Assembly: GCA_963966185.1 (NCBI GenBank)
Contig: CAWZYM010000172.1
Coordinates: 323,501-387,500, forward strand
DNA length: 64,000 nt
Reading direction: 5' to 3'
DNA from: Rhabditoides inermis
Taxonomy: Eukaryota > Nematoda > Chromadorea > Rhabditida > Rhabditidae
Part shown: one piece after another, positions 48,301 to 61,156 of the stretch
How the letters are laid out: each line of letters starts with the position of its first letter
Numbering within the stretch: position 1 is the first letter of the stretch
The notes under the pieces: generated by a model
Seen by the model: the letters and a program-made list of their open reading frames with translations, nothing else
What the model was told of the DNA's origin: nothing
Databases searched by the model: none
Position numbers and translations under genes: made by a program

Positions 48301-50282
48301 TAGTTGAAACTTGGGTGTTATTGGTTATTGAAAACCATTCATTGTGCTGAAGTTTACGTGGTGAAACTCAACTATTTCACTATCTTGCAGTTTTTACTTC
48401 AACATTGAATCGCTGGCGGGCAGTCGGTACGCGAATATGGCAGCTATGGGACTCGGTGGGTGCATCTGTGCATCTATCCCGTTGATAACTGAGAATTCTT
48501 GCAGGCAAGTTCTGTCTGGGCCTGATCCCGTTCGCGGCGTCCCCGCTGGTCGGCCGGCGCCCCATCGCCCTCGTCTCTGTGGCGGTGGCCGCAGTCGCCG
48601 GGGGAACGGTCATCGCAGGGTGGGTGGATTTTTCGAATAGAATTTAAAAATATGAGATCCAAGAATTTATTGTTGTGTTTCTGTCAGTTAAAAGTAAGTA
48701 ATGCAATAAAACGTATTGTTCATAGTTGACGGTTGCTGGTTGCAGGTTCGTGTTGGGCGTGCCGCGTGCGCACTGGCTGCTCACCGCCCTCTCCCTCCTC
48801 GCGGCTGCCGCCCTCGACCCCGCCTGGAAGATGAACCATCTACTCAGCGCCGAGCTATTCCCCACCAGTGTGCGGTCAGTGCATGTTCATGGCAGATGGT
48901 TGAAGTTTGCTAGAATGACAATATGTCTAACATTCTAAACGAATGATTCCGAGAACAGAGAGATTAGTGCTGGTAATCTCAACCGTTTTTTTAAAGGATA
49001 ATGTTATTTCCGAGATGCTTAGAACATCATTCTGTGTTTTGAATTTGTGTGTCGTGTTTTATCGGATTTTCAAATCGTTTTTCAGTGTTGTATTTTACTA
49101 CAGGGTTATGATTTTTTGATGTTTTACAGCGGAATCTATAGTTATTGTATGATCACTGTGGTGTATGAGTACTGGCTATGCCCGATGCGCACTCGTTGCA
49201 GGAACTCGTTTTGATACTTTTGATTACTCGTTTTGATATGTGCTCTCATTTCAGGAACATGGCTCGTGGAGTGTGCAACGTGGGCGCGCGAGCAGGAGGA
49301 GTCATCGCACCCATCGTGCGTTACACGCCCATGTTACATTACAAAACTCTGTGAATCTTGAGATGTCGTCTTTGGACGCATGGTTGGCGGAAAATAGACA
49401 TTTTAGATTTGAAGAAAACTTCTGTAAATGGTCATCGTTTTCTCTTCCTTTTTTGAAAGTTTGTTTTACTTTGCTAGAGAGGGGCGCAAAGTGGAGTAGT
49501 CTCGAGGAGAGATTGCTTAGGGATTGCGTAGGAGAAAACCACTAACAATTTGTGATCGATTAGTAGTCGTGTCTCGTGTTTTCGAGGAATGTTATGTATT
49601 TGTAACGCGTTATCGGATTGTCATTGTATTAATATCGGAAAGTGTTATAGTGATTTCTGACTTGTTTAAGAGATTAGGTGATGCGATTACGTCAATAAAT
49701 AACCGTCTTTTGATTCGAACGTATGTAATCATTACTCTCGGATATTCAGATTTAGCACCAGATGATAATTTAATAATTTCCCGGGGAAACAAGTGAAAAG
49801 TTTTAAGACTAAATGCGTCAGTCAAGACGTATGAAAAAAAATATAAAATTCATGACGTTAGTGAAAAAAATCAGTTCCTGGAACTAAGACTTATTAACGC
49901 TTTGAGCACTGATAGTCTCTAATAAACCTATGAAACATAAATGCAGCATTTCTCATTTAGATCGTGCACTTCCGCACCCGTCACTTCCTCATTCCCTACG
50001 TGGTGTTCTTCCTGCTGCTACTCGGCCAATTCGTCGTCACTTGGCTGTGGCTTCCCGAGACGAGGAATCGACCACTGCCCGAGGGCATCGAGGAGGAGCA
50101 GAGGGAACAAGAGAGAGAAGGGATGGACAGAGGAGAGAAGGAGGTGGATACATTCGGATTGTTTGAAGTGCATTCAATACATACGTACTGAAATGTATTC
50201 AAGGAAATTATTTTTTAAAAGTACTTTCCAGGGTCGCGAGGGTCCTGCGAGTGAAACGGTCCGATTGGAGGAAGTGTGTTGA
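45302..50282 (+). CDS. SLC22-type organic ion transporter (MFS)
   Basis: About fifteen exons, e.g. 45302-45361, 45651-45734, about 46394-46560, 46801-46917, 46971-47046, 47226-47336, 47560-47656, 48077-48200, 48391-48455, 48506-48618, 48748-48873, 49256-49316, 49960-50142 and 50232-50282. The MFS signature between TM2 and TM3 is GWAADEWGRKPVTV; the SLC22 loops VESVRWLVAKNRLREA and LWLPETRNRPLPEGIEE sit at the expected places, and NMARGVCNVGARAGGVIAPI matches the TM11 region. About 12 hydrophobic segments are seen. It should move organic cations, anions or carnitine across the plasma membrane; the substrate cannot be told from sequence. The large extracellular loop 1 is short and Gly-rich (DGGGGGG) compared with vertebrate OCTs. 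The exon joins around 46061-46400 are uncertain. Many residues in TMs are Ala, giving locally high GC. Confidence 0.88.
45936..46030. repeat. Cluster of GGTCA/TGACC palindromes
   Basis: GGTCACCGTGACC (45939-45951), GATCACGGTGACC (45959-45971), a larger imperfect palindrome with GGTCACGGGGAACCCC then GGTGACC (about 45983-46007) and CGTGACCGTCACC (46018-46030). It lies in an SLC22 intron just before an exon. The first copy has the IR3 layout (GGTCA, three bases, TGACC) of steroid-receptor elements. Confidence 0.75.
46678..46703. repeat. Perfect 11-bp-arm hairpin
   Basis: CCACGTTAACA and TGTTAACGTGG flank a 4-base loop in an SLC22 intron. Each arm contains GTTAAC, an HNF1-like half-site. Confidence 0.8.
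47367..47510. repeat. Two-copy direct repeat in an SLC22 intron
   Basis: Units of about 48 bp (47367-47415 and 47461-47510) share CTTTTGAGGAGCTA and ATCCTAGCCACT. They are about 94 bp apart, start to start. Confidence 0.8.
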
Positions 50283-51069
50283 TTCGCTAAAAGCTATTAA
50301 CTAAGATATATGGTTCTCAAACTTTGACACTTTACACATCCACGTCATGACCAGTCGTTGTTGCCTTGGTTCTAACCAATCTGATAGATCAAACAATTTG
50401 TCTTCTAGGCGCCCTATTGTGATACGATTATGTTGTTTGTACAGTCGCGATAATATTGTAATATGCGTGAGAGAGTATTCGATACAGTGTAGTAGTGGGA
50501 GAGTGAGCGGTAGAAGGTGCCATGCAATTTGATTCCAACACAACGGTCACATTTCATTTATTAGTGTTTCGATCTCCTCGGATTTTTTCAGATGCTTTCA
50601 CAATGTGATTCCACGATGCAATAAACCACTTGAAATTTGACCATTTAATCAGCTTTATTTGTGACGTTTCATTCTGTTTTCAACAGTTCCAGATATCTCG
50701 TTGTTTTTGCACTTTCCAATTATCGCACGATTGAATCAAACGTTTTATTTGATCGCATCATGTCAAAATTAATGTGATGTGAGAGGGCGAGCGGATTGTA
50801 CAGAAAGGAAAGGAGTGTCAGCTAGACACTAGAGCTGCGATCGGCAAGAAACTTTGGGAACGGGCGACAGATACCGTATACGAAAAGATAGAGAGGGGGA
50901 AGAGGGTGAGAGATTGTGGAATATTACAGTGTGCGGTGAACCCGTATCGCAGTGGGAACTCGGTGGTGTATGTGTGGTTGTTGTATCAATAATGGGCGTG
51001 GCTTGAGTGGGCGGCGCCTGCTCGTCGCCGATAAAGCTGCGTAGGTTGTGTAGTTGGGAGAGTAGTCGT
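50283..51069. other. Convergent 3' flanks of the SLC22 and PKI genes
   Basis: No coding signal. It should hold both 3'UTRs. Confidence 0.5.
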
Positions 51070-53033
51070 TCACTCTTTCTTCGCTGGCTCAGCGCCTGTA
51101 AAAGGAAGTATGTTTGTTTGGCTTCATGGCCATCGAAGATCTCTAGGCGCCTCGAGTAATTACATTGCGAAGGCGACCAGAAATAGCATTCACCTTGTTA
51201 CTGGTAGGGGTGGTTGATTTGGTTTTCTAGGGATGAGAAATCAAGAAGAGGAGAGGGAGGAGTAGGAGATATGAGGCGCGCTCTTGTCGTGTCTCGCATG
51301 CGTGTTGTGATTGTGACGTAAGAGACAAAGATGTGTGACGACACACGTTTTCACAGCCGCGGGGTGAGAGAAAGAGAGAGAGAAGGAGAGAGAGAGATCA
51401 GTGTGCACTCGAGAGTCCCCTCTTGCTTTGAAAGAAGCGCCGCACGGGTCAGAGAGCAGAGGTGAGAGCCATTTGTGCAAACACACCTGTTTGATGCGAG
51501 ACGCGTATACGGAAATCGAATGTATCACCACATCACAGCTGGGACAAACAATCGCAGAGAGGTTTTTGTGATTATGCGTCAGAGCTTTGCGTCATTTGCG
51601 AGCGCGCATGTGATCTGTACCGATGAGTTTTGTGCAGGTTTGATGTGTGGCCATGTAGCGTGTAAGCGGATTGCGCGGGAGATGCGGTGGTTTTGCATGT
51701 GCGCCCATGCAGGGTGTTTAGAGAGACCGGAGATTTGCATGCGACATGCGAGAGGCGACAACAACGAGTGACAAATGACCAAATATAGAGGTGGACGGGG
51801 AGATTGGGCGGATTAGCAATGCAGAATGGATGATGAGGACGCGAATTTTCGAGAGCAACTGGGAAGTAAGAAAGACGCGGAAAATGCTAGTGTATCGAGA
51901 GAGTGACTTGAGCGAATGCACGTGTGTGTATGTGGGCACTAGCGAATGATGTGGCTCTCACCTTTGTCGGACTGTCCACTGGTGCCTGGTTGATCACTGC
52001 CACCAGCCTCCATTTGCGAAAAGCGCTCGGCCAGCTTTGCCGCTCCCGGGTCGATGGCTTCTACCTGTAACATGCATTCTATTTTCATTCTTTATTCATG
52101 GTAGTGTCAATGCGCTCGCTGGTGTGCGGCGTGTAATGTTTGTGTGGGAGTGTAGTGTTCGGATGACACGCGAGACCACCGTCACGTGCTTCTCTTATTC
52201 CGGAATCAACCGAACACATTACACACGAGAATAGACGAGAATGGACGATGCGCGTAATTAGATGATTCATCTTCCGTTCACTCGGGCTAATGAACAATTC
52301 ATACATAGGCATGTTTGCCAAGTTATGAGCAGACACTTCTATGTATGTTAGTCAATCTTCGACTCATTCGCCCTGGTTATCACTTGTGATAGTAAATGTT
52401 TTGGTGTTCTGAGTCAGAAAGATAAGTCTCTAAATCATTATACGAAAACAATACTCATATTTACCAAATTGCAAATCTCTGCGGAGATTCAGATGATACT
52501 GTTTTCGCAGTATAGCATTCCATGGAAATGTGGTGGTGTTAATTGGATCCCTAAAGGATTGTCTTTTAGAAACTCGTGAGGGTGCCATTTAGATTGTTGC
52601 CTCCAATTTTTTTTCTCTCTCTAAAATGTGTTTGTGAAATAATATGCAATTTAGCATATTCACAAACGAAATGTGCCAGAAATAATCATGTAAAGCACTT
52701 AATACAAAATATCTCACTTTCCTATTTGGTAAATAACCTTATCAACACTATCTATATTGTCTATCGGATTACTAATTTCCGGGTTTGAGGGAATAATTGG
52801 ATACTTCAAAAAATGTCGAAGAATGAGAACAACTAGCAACTCTACTAGGTAAGTTTCAAATAAGCGTCCAGCACTAATATGGTGATTTGAAAACATTTTA
52901 TTACACAGATATGGTGTATGAATGTTTTTGTAAACGAATGTCCCACCTCGATCTCTGGGAGGGCGTTGCGGCGGCCGGAGCGGCCCGAGGCGACGAACTG
53001 ATCCAGTGCGTTCTCTCCCTCCAGCTCGCCCAT
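51070..53033 (-). CDS. PKI: cAMP-dependent protein kinase inhibitor (PKI)
   Basis: Three exons (52947-53033, 51962-52064, 51070-51095) join in phase to 71 residues, against 70-80 in vertebrate PKIs. The N-terminal helix ENALDQFVASG is followed by the pseudosubstrate GRSGRRNALPE: Arg at P-3 and P-2, with Ala in place of the phosphorylated Ser, which blocks the catalytic site of PKA. The Phe of the helix that fits the hydrophobic pocket of the kinase is present. A Leu-poor version of the nuclear export segment follows (GAAKLAERFSQM), and the tail is DKGAEPAKKE. The acceptor GTTTGCAG lies 19 bp before the ATG. The 0.9-kb introns around a tiny coding region suggest regulatory content. Confidence 0.9.
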
Positions 53034-56000
53034 TCAGATAAAAGCAAGAGCGCTGCAAACGAACATTTCAAATCAAACATCACAGCCACAAGAGAACGAA
53101 CGAAATGTTGAAAAGGAAAGGATTTCTAAAGAGCTGCACAGAAATATCACGTAAACTTTTAAAGTAGTGTTCGCGATGAAAATAAGAGTACGTGGCATTT
53201 TGCAAATGGTGGTGCATTAGAAATGCACTTAATTATTACAGAAAGACAATTATGTCTATGTGAGCACATTTTCTGTGTGTGACAGGAGATGTATCGCCTG
53301 TCTATTTAGGTTCTGCAGTTTATAAGCGCCGACAAGATGTTTAATGCATTACGTAAAGAAAATATACGCATAAGGATTCTGTCTCTGTGACTGTGACAGC
53401 TTCTTGAGCGTTGGCGACGTGCGACGTCTTATCTTAGTGTTTGCTAAGACGCGTAGGTAGCGAAACAATAGTCTTACAATTAGATCCAAAAAGATATACG
53501 GAGACAGTGCAAATAATTTCACTTTCATCTTCCATCACCCACTAAACACTAGTGTGTGGAGGATAGGGGTAGGGGGAGAGAGAGAATCGCTGTTCGGGCA
53601 AATCAAAACATTCGCACAGTCACACGGGATAGCGGAGCGAAGAGATGCTATCGAAAACATGCTACCATCCACTAACACTACTATAGTGTGCAAGGCCCAA
53701 CGCAGAGCCCAACGAGCCGCCTAGAATATTTACGGGACGGGCTATATATGACGTTTCGTTCGTCGTTCCCCTCTCCTTTCCGCTATAACCACACGACAAG
53801 GGACCACCAAAGGGTAAATACGAGCAGTCAATCACGCAAAACATGCACTGCCAAGACGCGGACTTCGGTGTGTTTCGAAAAATACTCGAAACGAGTCTGC
53901 CATAACAAGATCTCTTCCCCTGTGTGACGATAAATGTCCTTTACGAAAGACGGAGTGCTCACCCGAGCGAGCGCACGCCGTCTGCCCGTCGAAATTAAGT
54001 TGCTAGTCACGGGAGGCGAGAGAAAATTGTATGTGAAACGTAATGTGGAGACAGGTGCGCCTCACCTGCCCGAGACAAAAAGATCATAGCATGTGAATGA
54101 GTGTGGGTGAGAGTGAGTGAGTGACGCTGGAAAAACGACACAAGGGGCGGCGGGACGCGTGCGGCGCTACGTCACACGGACAAACAATGGTCGCTAGTGC
54201 GATTGCGAGTGGGTTAGGGACGAGGTGACCTCAAATGACAGAGGCACGCGAATTGCGCGAAACCACCACGGCCACACAGTGAAGCGAGGCGAGCGCGAGG
54301 ACAGCCCGATCGATATATGCGCATGTGTGTATGCGTGAGAAAGGCGAGTGGGGGTGGGGGAGGGGGAGGAGAGGAGGGAGCGGAGACGTGAAATTGTTGG
54401 CCACACGGCATAAGAGGCGGAAGAAGGAGAGATAATGAAACGGGGGACAGCTGCTATATGAACACGCGTGCGTCAAAGCTCATGCCCGATGTAATACGAT
54501 GGCCGGACCAGCGCGCGCGATTCAATAGAATCCAATTGCACACGAATTGAAAGTACATGTGCCATGAGAGAGGGGCTCTAGTGAGACCGACCTGTGCGTG
54601 TGTGTCTGTGTGACACTGGGGGGCGGAGCGAGAGGACAGTCGACGGGGCGAGCCACTGTGGCCGCGTGACGTCGCTGGGAGAAAGGGGGAAGAGGGGAAG
54701 AGGGCGGGGATTTGGGGAGGGCGTGGACTCAGACGAAGACCTTGTAGACGCTAGGGAATAGGATATGAGCGCTCGTGTTCTCAGGTGGAAGGGGTGATCT
54801 GTGTCGACTGGGAGATGAGAGACGGGGTGAGTGACGTCATGGAACAGATGTGTGCGGCGGCGAGTGGGGAGAGAGAAAGAGTGATGAATTGGCGACGGGT
54901 GTTTTCCTATAGGAGAAAGGCGATCGAGTGGTGAGATAGCCGGCCGGCCGGCCTTTGTTGTCAATGGAGAGAAATGGCAGATGGATGGCAGGTGTGGAAC
55001 AGGAAGACGAGACAAGAAAGTGCACCATGAATACATGTACAAGGAGTTCTGTCTGAACCTAATTGAAATGTGAAGAGAAGAATGGGTGGTTGATAAGTGG
55101 CCGCGGGTCGGTTTCCAGGGGTGCAAGTGCATAAGTAAGCGAGAGTGTCGGGTTGGGTTGATTTATGTAGTCGACATGGGAGCGAGTGGGCGATGGGGGA
55201 GCGATGGCCGCGCGATCCTCACCCGCCCGCGTGACTCACGGTTCCGAAAGACTGTGACACTCGCGAGTCGCCTCTACAGCCGGCGGATTGACTGTACGGA
55301 TTCCGGGATGATGATGAAGAAGCGGAGACTAATCTGTGGCGTCTAGGGAGTCTCTCCCACTCATCTCTCGCAAGAAAGCAGCAATGATTGCGTGCCACGG
55401 ATTTCCGCGTGTTGACTAATAGACGAGGCATTTGTCTAGGGGGGGGAGGAGGCAGACTCCGATGACTGCGGCAGCTTTCTAGGGTGGTTTATTGTATATA
55501 CGAATTAGGAGTGCCCCGTGCTCTCTTGGCTGGGTGTTTTCTAGGAGAGAGACTTGAGTCTCCCTCTCGAGATGCCTCGTCAAGGAAACCCGTAATATAA
55601 TCGTACAGATATGTGTATACACATCAAGTATGCTTTTTCCATGTGACTCAGCTGATTATACGATTTTTCGCGAGAAAAATTGCAGGAATTTGATGACGAC
55701 AGTGGGGGGAAGTTACGAGTGGGAGTGGGAGATTAAGTATATATAATAGAAAGTAACAGTAGAGAAGAAGGAAGTAAAGCAGTAACAGGGGAAGGAGAGT
55801 GTTCCGCTCTATTTCGCACGACTGCGAATCGAGAGAGGAAATTAGGCACCAAAAAGCGGCAGTGTCGAAGAGGGAGTGTGAGAGTGAAAAAAGAGAGAGT
55901 GCATGCATGCAAAGCGTCACACTCCAATAACACAAGACATTGGACATCAAAAATCGAAAGCAGCATAATAAATAAAGAAGAGAGAGAAGGCTCAAGGCCA

Positions 56001-56193
56001 AGGGTCAGCACGGCCACTTTTTGATGACCAGCTGCCGTTTTACTTGCATGCCGTGAACATGAAAGCGTGTGAGAGTGAGAAAGAGCAAGGAGAGCGTGGA
56101 TTTGTTGTGTTTGCAGTATTAGCGAAGAGTCTTCATCGTGCGTGGCATACATTGTTGGTTGGTATTTGGTATTTGGCATCATTTCTTCCAGGT
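53034..56193. other. Divergent 5' region of PKI and the GNAT-JMJD5 gene
   Basis: About 3.1 kb with no exon that could be supported. A minus-strand frame of 184 codons (54578-55132) is Ser/Pro/His-rich with no splice support and looks like chance. GA-rich stretches occur at about 54340-54440 and 54680-54720. Confidence 0.5.
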
Positions 56194-56727
56194 ATGGACC
56201 TGGATGTCTTGGAGATTCGATGGGACGACCCGCTGTTTCAGCAATGCGTCGACGTCAGAATGGAGGTATGGTAAGGTGTTACACCGGGATTTTATTGTGC
56301 TACATCCGCAAGGGTCATTAACGTTCTCAATATTATGCATGCGTGACTAGTAAGTTTGTACTTTTGAAAAGACGTGCTGTAAAGTAAGAATGTGGTGGTA
56401 GTGGAGCGTGTTTTAAATGAGAGGAGTACGCAATGAAAAAATGAAATGATCAGCTGATGTCTCACGTCAAAACGATTTCTACAAAAGTCTCTAGGTCCGT
56501 GGCGGGTCCAAGCTTGTATCTAAAGTCCCATTGGAAACTCGTGCCAAGTTTGTACCTCACCGCGAAGGAAGCGCCGATTGCCTGATTTTGAAGATTCTAT
56601 TTCATTTTATATTACATTTATATTAATTAGTAGAATTTTTATTTTTGTTTCAATTTAATCACCATATCAACATTGATTATGTCAACCTCGTGTTATTATT
56701 CCGTACACCTCTCCTTTAACTACACGT

Positions 56728-56774
<47 letters not shown>

Positions 56775-59700
56775 CGGGTAGTTTGAAGTGATAGGAGTGG
56801 CATAGTGGGTGTGTTGCAGGTGTTCGTTGTGGAGCAGGGCGTTCCATCGGAGGAGGAGTTGGACGAGCACGATCGGAAGGCCACACATCTCGCACTCAGC
56901 AGGGGTGGGTGGGAGAAGACGGATGCACACAGTATGCTGACGGTCCTGCTTTCTTAGTGAACATTCTGGAAGACAGCCTAAGAGCTAACTGTGACAGGAG
57001 AGAGACTTATTTAGAAAATGTTTTTGACAGAAATAACTGACAGGGGACGGTAGGAGAGGTTGACGGCCCTGCTTCCTCAAAGATTAAAAAAATGTGTCAA
57101 GTCTTATTAGTTTTATGGAACATGATTCGCAAGCTGATCTCTTGTAGATGGTCGCATCATCGCCACATGTCGACTACGGGTGGCCGAGCCGTTCCTCAAG
57201 CTGGAGAGGGTGTGCGTGTATAAGGTGGGAGACCTTGTTGACAACTGTTAGTCATATAGAAGGTTTATATGGTTTTACATCATGTCAGGTGTTTTGTTGT
57301 GTGTTATTTGCTGGCATCTTGCGAGCACCACGCGACTGAGTTCGAAGATGGAAGATAGACGTGAAATGGTCTTCAACAGTATTCTAGCCTGATACCGATC
57401 TATTCAACACAACAGTATCTGTTTTTCATCTACCAGGAACATAAGGTTGGATCCACCATTACGCACGTTCACATATCGTCGTGTGATCGGTATACAGTGT
57501 ACTTTTCGGCAAACGTGTTGTAATAATATAATATTTCCCAATGAGCATTAAGTACACGTGAGGCCAAGTGTGCAGATGGAATGCACTCGCACCTTGCACA
57601 ATGAATAATGTCCACTTGTCATGATTATACACTAGAAAGTGGGTGTGTAGAATGTTGAGAGACTTGTATAGAATGGATTAAACGGGGTATGAATAGAAGT
57701 GAGGGGATCGGAAGGGGATTGAACAAGTACTTTGAAAGTCACGGCTCACCTCGCATGTGGTGTAAGCGGGTTACGCCAGATACTCTGGTGGTGAACGGTG
57801 GTGAGGAACGTGGGTGTGTTTGTTTTGATTCTTGAGTGACGACTGATGCAATGCAGTGCGAGCGCGGTCGGGGCCTGGGTGTCCAGCTCAACGATGCGGC
57901 TGTCAAGTACTGCACGAGGTTGGATCTCGATTAAAACATTTTCACCGATGGATTTTTTGTCACGCTTTTGAATCTTGTACCAGTGGTACCAGTCGAAACC
58001 TAACACACAGACGGACATTGCGTTTATATTTATTAGAATCGTCAGCGTCACAACAAACTTTATTCGAATCCTCGATATTATCTCTTCGAGTTCATTAGAA
58101 CGTTGTTTCATGAATTGCCTCATCTCTCAGACACCACCCGTCTCTTCTCTTGGGTGCGCATGCTCAGTGCAGTGTCCTCCCCTTCTACACTCGACTGGGA
58201 TGGCTGGTGGTCAGTGAGGAGTTCCTAGACGAGGTCCACATATGGCATAGGTGAGCGCCGGTTACCAGATAGGGAGGGTTGGTTATTGAGTGAAAATATG
58301 TATGGTTGCATGTGCAATTGTACGGTACACGTGTCTGGCGTTTTTTTCTTGCTCAACCATCCTCACAGGTCGATCATCCTGCCCCCGTCTCGGTCCCTCC
58401 ACTGGCCTGTCTCCATCTCCATCGCCCCGCACTCTCATCTCCCCGGGGAACTATTCGATCCAGTCACACTCGCCAATGTGCACACGGTGCTTCAGCAAAT
58501 TGAGGCAAGCATAGATTTCAGTTTGTTGGGATTCTTCACGCTTGATGAGTGTTGTGCGATCCAGTATTTGACTTGATACATTCAGTCGCTCTCGTTTGTG
58601 CCCCTGGTCTCTGCTCTCTCTCTTCTGGACAGGGAGAGACTGGGTGGAGTGTTGGTGAATGGACTGCGAGAGCAGGCCGAGGCTGTACAAGCAATGCAGA
58701 AGGGAGGCGGTGTCAGGTCGGTTGGGTAATAGGCCGGCAGTGTGTACTGTCTGTAATAATTTAATTGATAGTCAGCAGGATGTTCAGAAATTATTGGAAA
58801 TCAACAAATGCGTTGCAGCTTTGACCGCGTGGTTAGTTCGGTGGACGATGAGAAACTGACTGGACTGGTGCAGGCTGGGTGGGATGCACTCAACACGGGT
58901 GAGGGGGGAAGGGAATATGGATGGAAGGAAGAAAGAGACAGTTGCATTTGCATCGACCATCGAATGACGGACAACGGTGTTATGCAGAAATCCAGAAATA
59001 CAGCGTGAAGGCCTTCTTTTTTGTGTAGACTTTGAGAGAAGAGGTTGTGTGGGAATATAGATAGAGCTGATAGCCAAAATCGATTGCGTCAAACTTCTAT
59101 TTCTTTCAACAACAAAAAAGAAGTTGGAGTGTGTGTATTTTATGTGAACGTTTACTGTTGAACAGTAGTTGAGATGCTGTCATTCTCTCGTGCTGAGAAA
59201 GGTGAGAATTTTACATGTGCTGTATGCTGTTGTTTCTCTCGCAGGCCACTATTCGGAGGTGGCTGAGCACTGGCGCGTATTCTACTCACTCGCATGTTAT
59301 GTCAAAGCAGCCAGAGAGTGGAGGAGGGGAGAGGATAAGGTGAGAGAGAGGGGGAGTGAGATAGAGAGATATAGTCAGACTGCGCTCTTCAGACTGCTCT
59401 GTGCCTTCTGGACCGCGGTCTGATGATGGGTCGTCAGCCGGGTCGTCTTCTGTCTGACCTCGCTCATCACATACACGAGAACATGGACAAGGAACGAGTG
59501 GAGTGGCAGGTACGCATTCACTCACTGTTCGAAGAAGCGTGTTCAAACGTCCCGGTCAAAGCTGGTGTATCTTGTCTATCAGAAGGTGACAGTGATTGTT
59601 AAAAGCGACAAAAAATGAAAGACTTATTACACACCAGGTAAATCAATACAGTGTCATTGACACGCGCGGTATCATTCAAGTGCGCGCAGTGAATGATACT

Positions 59701-60910
59701 ACGGTATAGCGTTGGTAGTGTCTTGCATGGAAGATCTGCAGTGTGTTTACGGTTTTTTGTCTTCTCTATATGCACCATCGAATGCGATGAATTTATGTCA
59801 ATAACGCAATGGTCTTTTGCGTTCTTTCCTATTCGTATGATCACTGTAATCTGTTTGAGCCTTGCCCTGCCCTGCCGCCTCCCTCCTCTCTTCCCCTCTC
59901 TCATCCCATCCCCATTCGATACGTGTCGGATCTGCCAGAGGAGGAGTTCTACTCTGACTATGTCCTGCCCGGCAAGCCAGTCATCATTCGAGGAGCATGC
60001 AAGCAATGGAAGGCCGTCAAGCAGTGGAGGTGGGCTCCACGCATCTGCTTGTTTCTTTCGTACTTTCGTTGCTCTTGTATATTGAGCAACTATGCGCCGC
60101 ATGCTAGTATGTTTTACAGTGACTATTGAGGATATCGGGAATGTTTGGGCTAATGATGACCCTGCTCGTTATGCACTTATTCCATTGCAGCATGTCTTCT
60201 CTGTCGACTCGTCTCTTCCATCGCACCGTACCCGTGGAAGCAGGCAGCCAGTACACAGACGAGGAATGGGGACAGCGACTGATGACCGGAGGAGAGTTCT
60301 TCCAACACAAAGGCGTGGTGGGTAGAGATAGAAAGGGGAGAGTGAGAGAGGTGGAGCTCCGTGTTGTTTGCAGTCTCCGTCTGGCCCTCTCTACCTGGCC
60401 CAGCATCGTCTCTTCGAACAGGTGCCTGAACTGAAGGAGGATGTGGACGTGCCAGAGTACTGTGAGTGGAATGCGATCGGGAAATGTAGATGATGTGCAA
60501 TGTACAGTTTACCTCCAACAAGAGTGTTCGACAAGTTGGTGTGATTTGCTTGATATCGATTGATTTGTTTTCTATCTCCTCTTCTAGGCACGTTCTCGTG
60601 CGATGCTTCGGACGTTGATCTGAACATTTGGATCGGACCCGGAGGCACTGTGTCGCCCCTACATACTGATCCCAGGGAGAACTTGTTCTGTCAGGCGAGT
60701 GCTCCCTTCTTCTCCCTCTGAATGTGTTCCTTGTAGGTGGCTGGCTGCAAGTTCTTCCGTCTCGTGGATCCGAAACACGCTGAGGCTGTGTATGCGATAG
60801 ACGACGGCATTCTCACAAACACGAGTCAGGTATGAAGAGAATGAATGGAGGGAGAGGGAGAGAGAGGGGGGAGAGAGAGAGAAAAAGAGAGAGGAGAAGA
60901 AGTGAGAGAA

Positions 60911-60945
<35 letters not shown>

Positions 60946-61156
60946 CATCTATTCACCTATTCAGGTGGACGCAGCGTGCCCGTCTTTGTCCGCTCACCCT
61001 CTGTTCCTGTCTGTTCGAGTGTGGGATGGTGTGGTGGAGTCTGGAGATGCTCTTTTCATTCCAAAGGGATGGTGGCACTATGTGAAAGGACTGCAAGAGT
61101 CTGTCTCTGTCAGCTGCTGGTTCGATATGGAAGGAACAGAAGAACATGAACCGTAG
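56194..61156 (+). CDS. KDM8: GNAT acetyltransferase fused to JMJD5/KDM8 JmjC oxygenase (candidate fusion)
   Basis: Sixteen exons join with consistent phase to 583 residues: 56194-56265, 56820-56904, 57148-57224, 57857-57918, 58131-58250, 58369-58504, 58586-58716, 58819-58898, 59245-59339, 59393-59509, 59860-60029, 60191-60317, 60374-60461, 60588-60694, 60737-60829 and 60965-61156. Residues 1-138 are an ElaA/YjcF-like GNAT domain ([17 protein letters not shown]; acetyl-CoA loop [23 protein letters not shown]). Residues 139-184 are a linker. Residues 185-325 match the JMJD5 N-terminal domain ([27 protein letters not shown]). The rest is the JmjC domain: [15 protein letters not shown], metal ligands H479 and D481 (PLHTD) and H558 (GWWHYVKG). 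JMJD5 is a 2-oxoglutarate, Fe(II) oxygenase, reported as an arginyl hydroxylase. The join to JMJD5 needs a GC-AG intron at 58505; the same gene uses another at 60695. Without it, the GNAT frame would stop near 58575. Confidence 0.75.
56727..56771. repeat. (GA)n microsatellite in the first intron of the fusion gene
   Basis: About 45 bp of pure GA, ending 49 bp before exon 2. In the transcript it is a purine tract, not a pyrimidine tract. Confidence 0.95.

Noticed and set aside
54578..55132. 184-codon minus-strand frame
   Set aside because: Ser/Pro/His-rich, no splice-site support, no familiar motif, lies in a GC-rich 5' flank.
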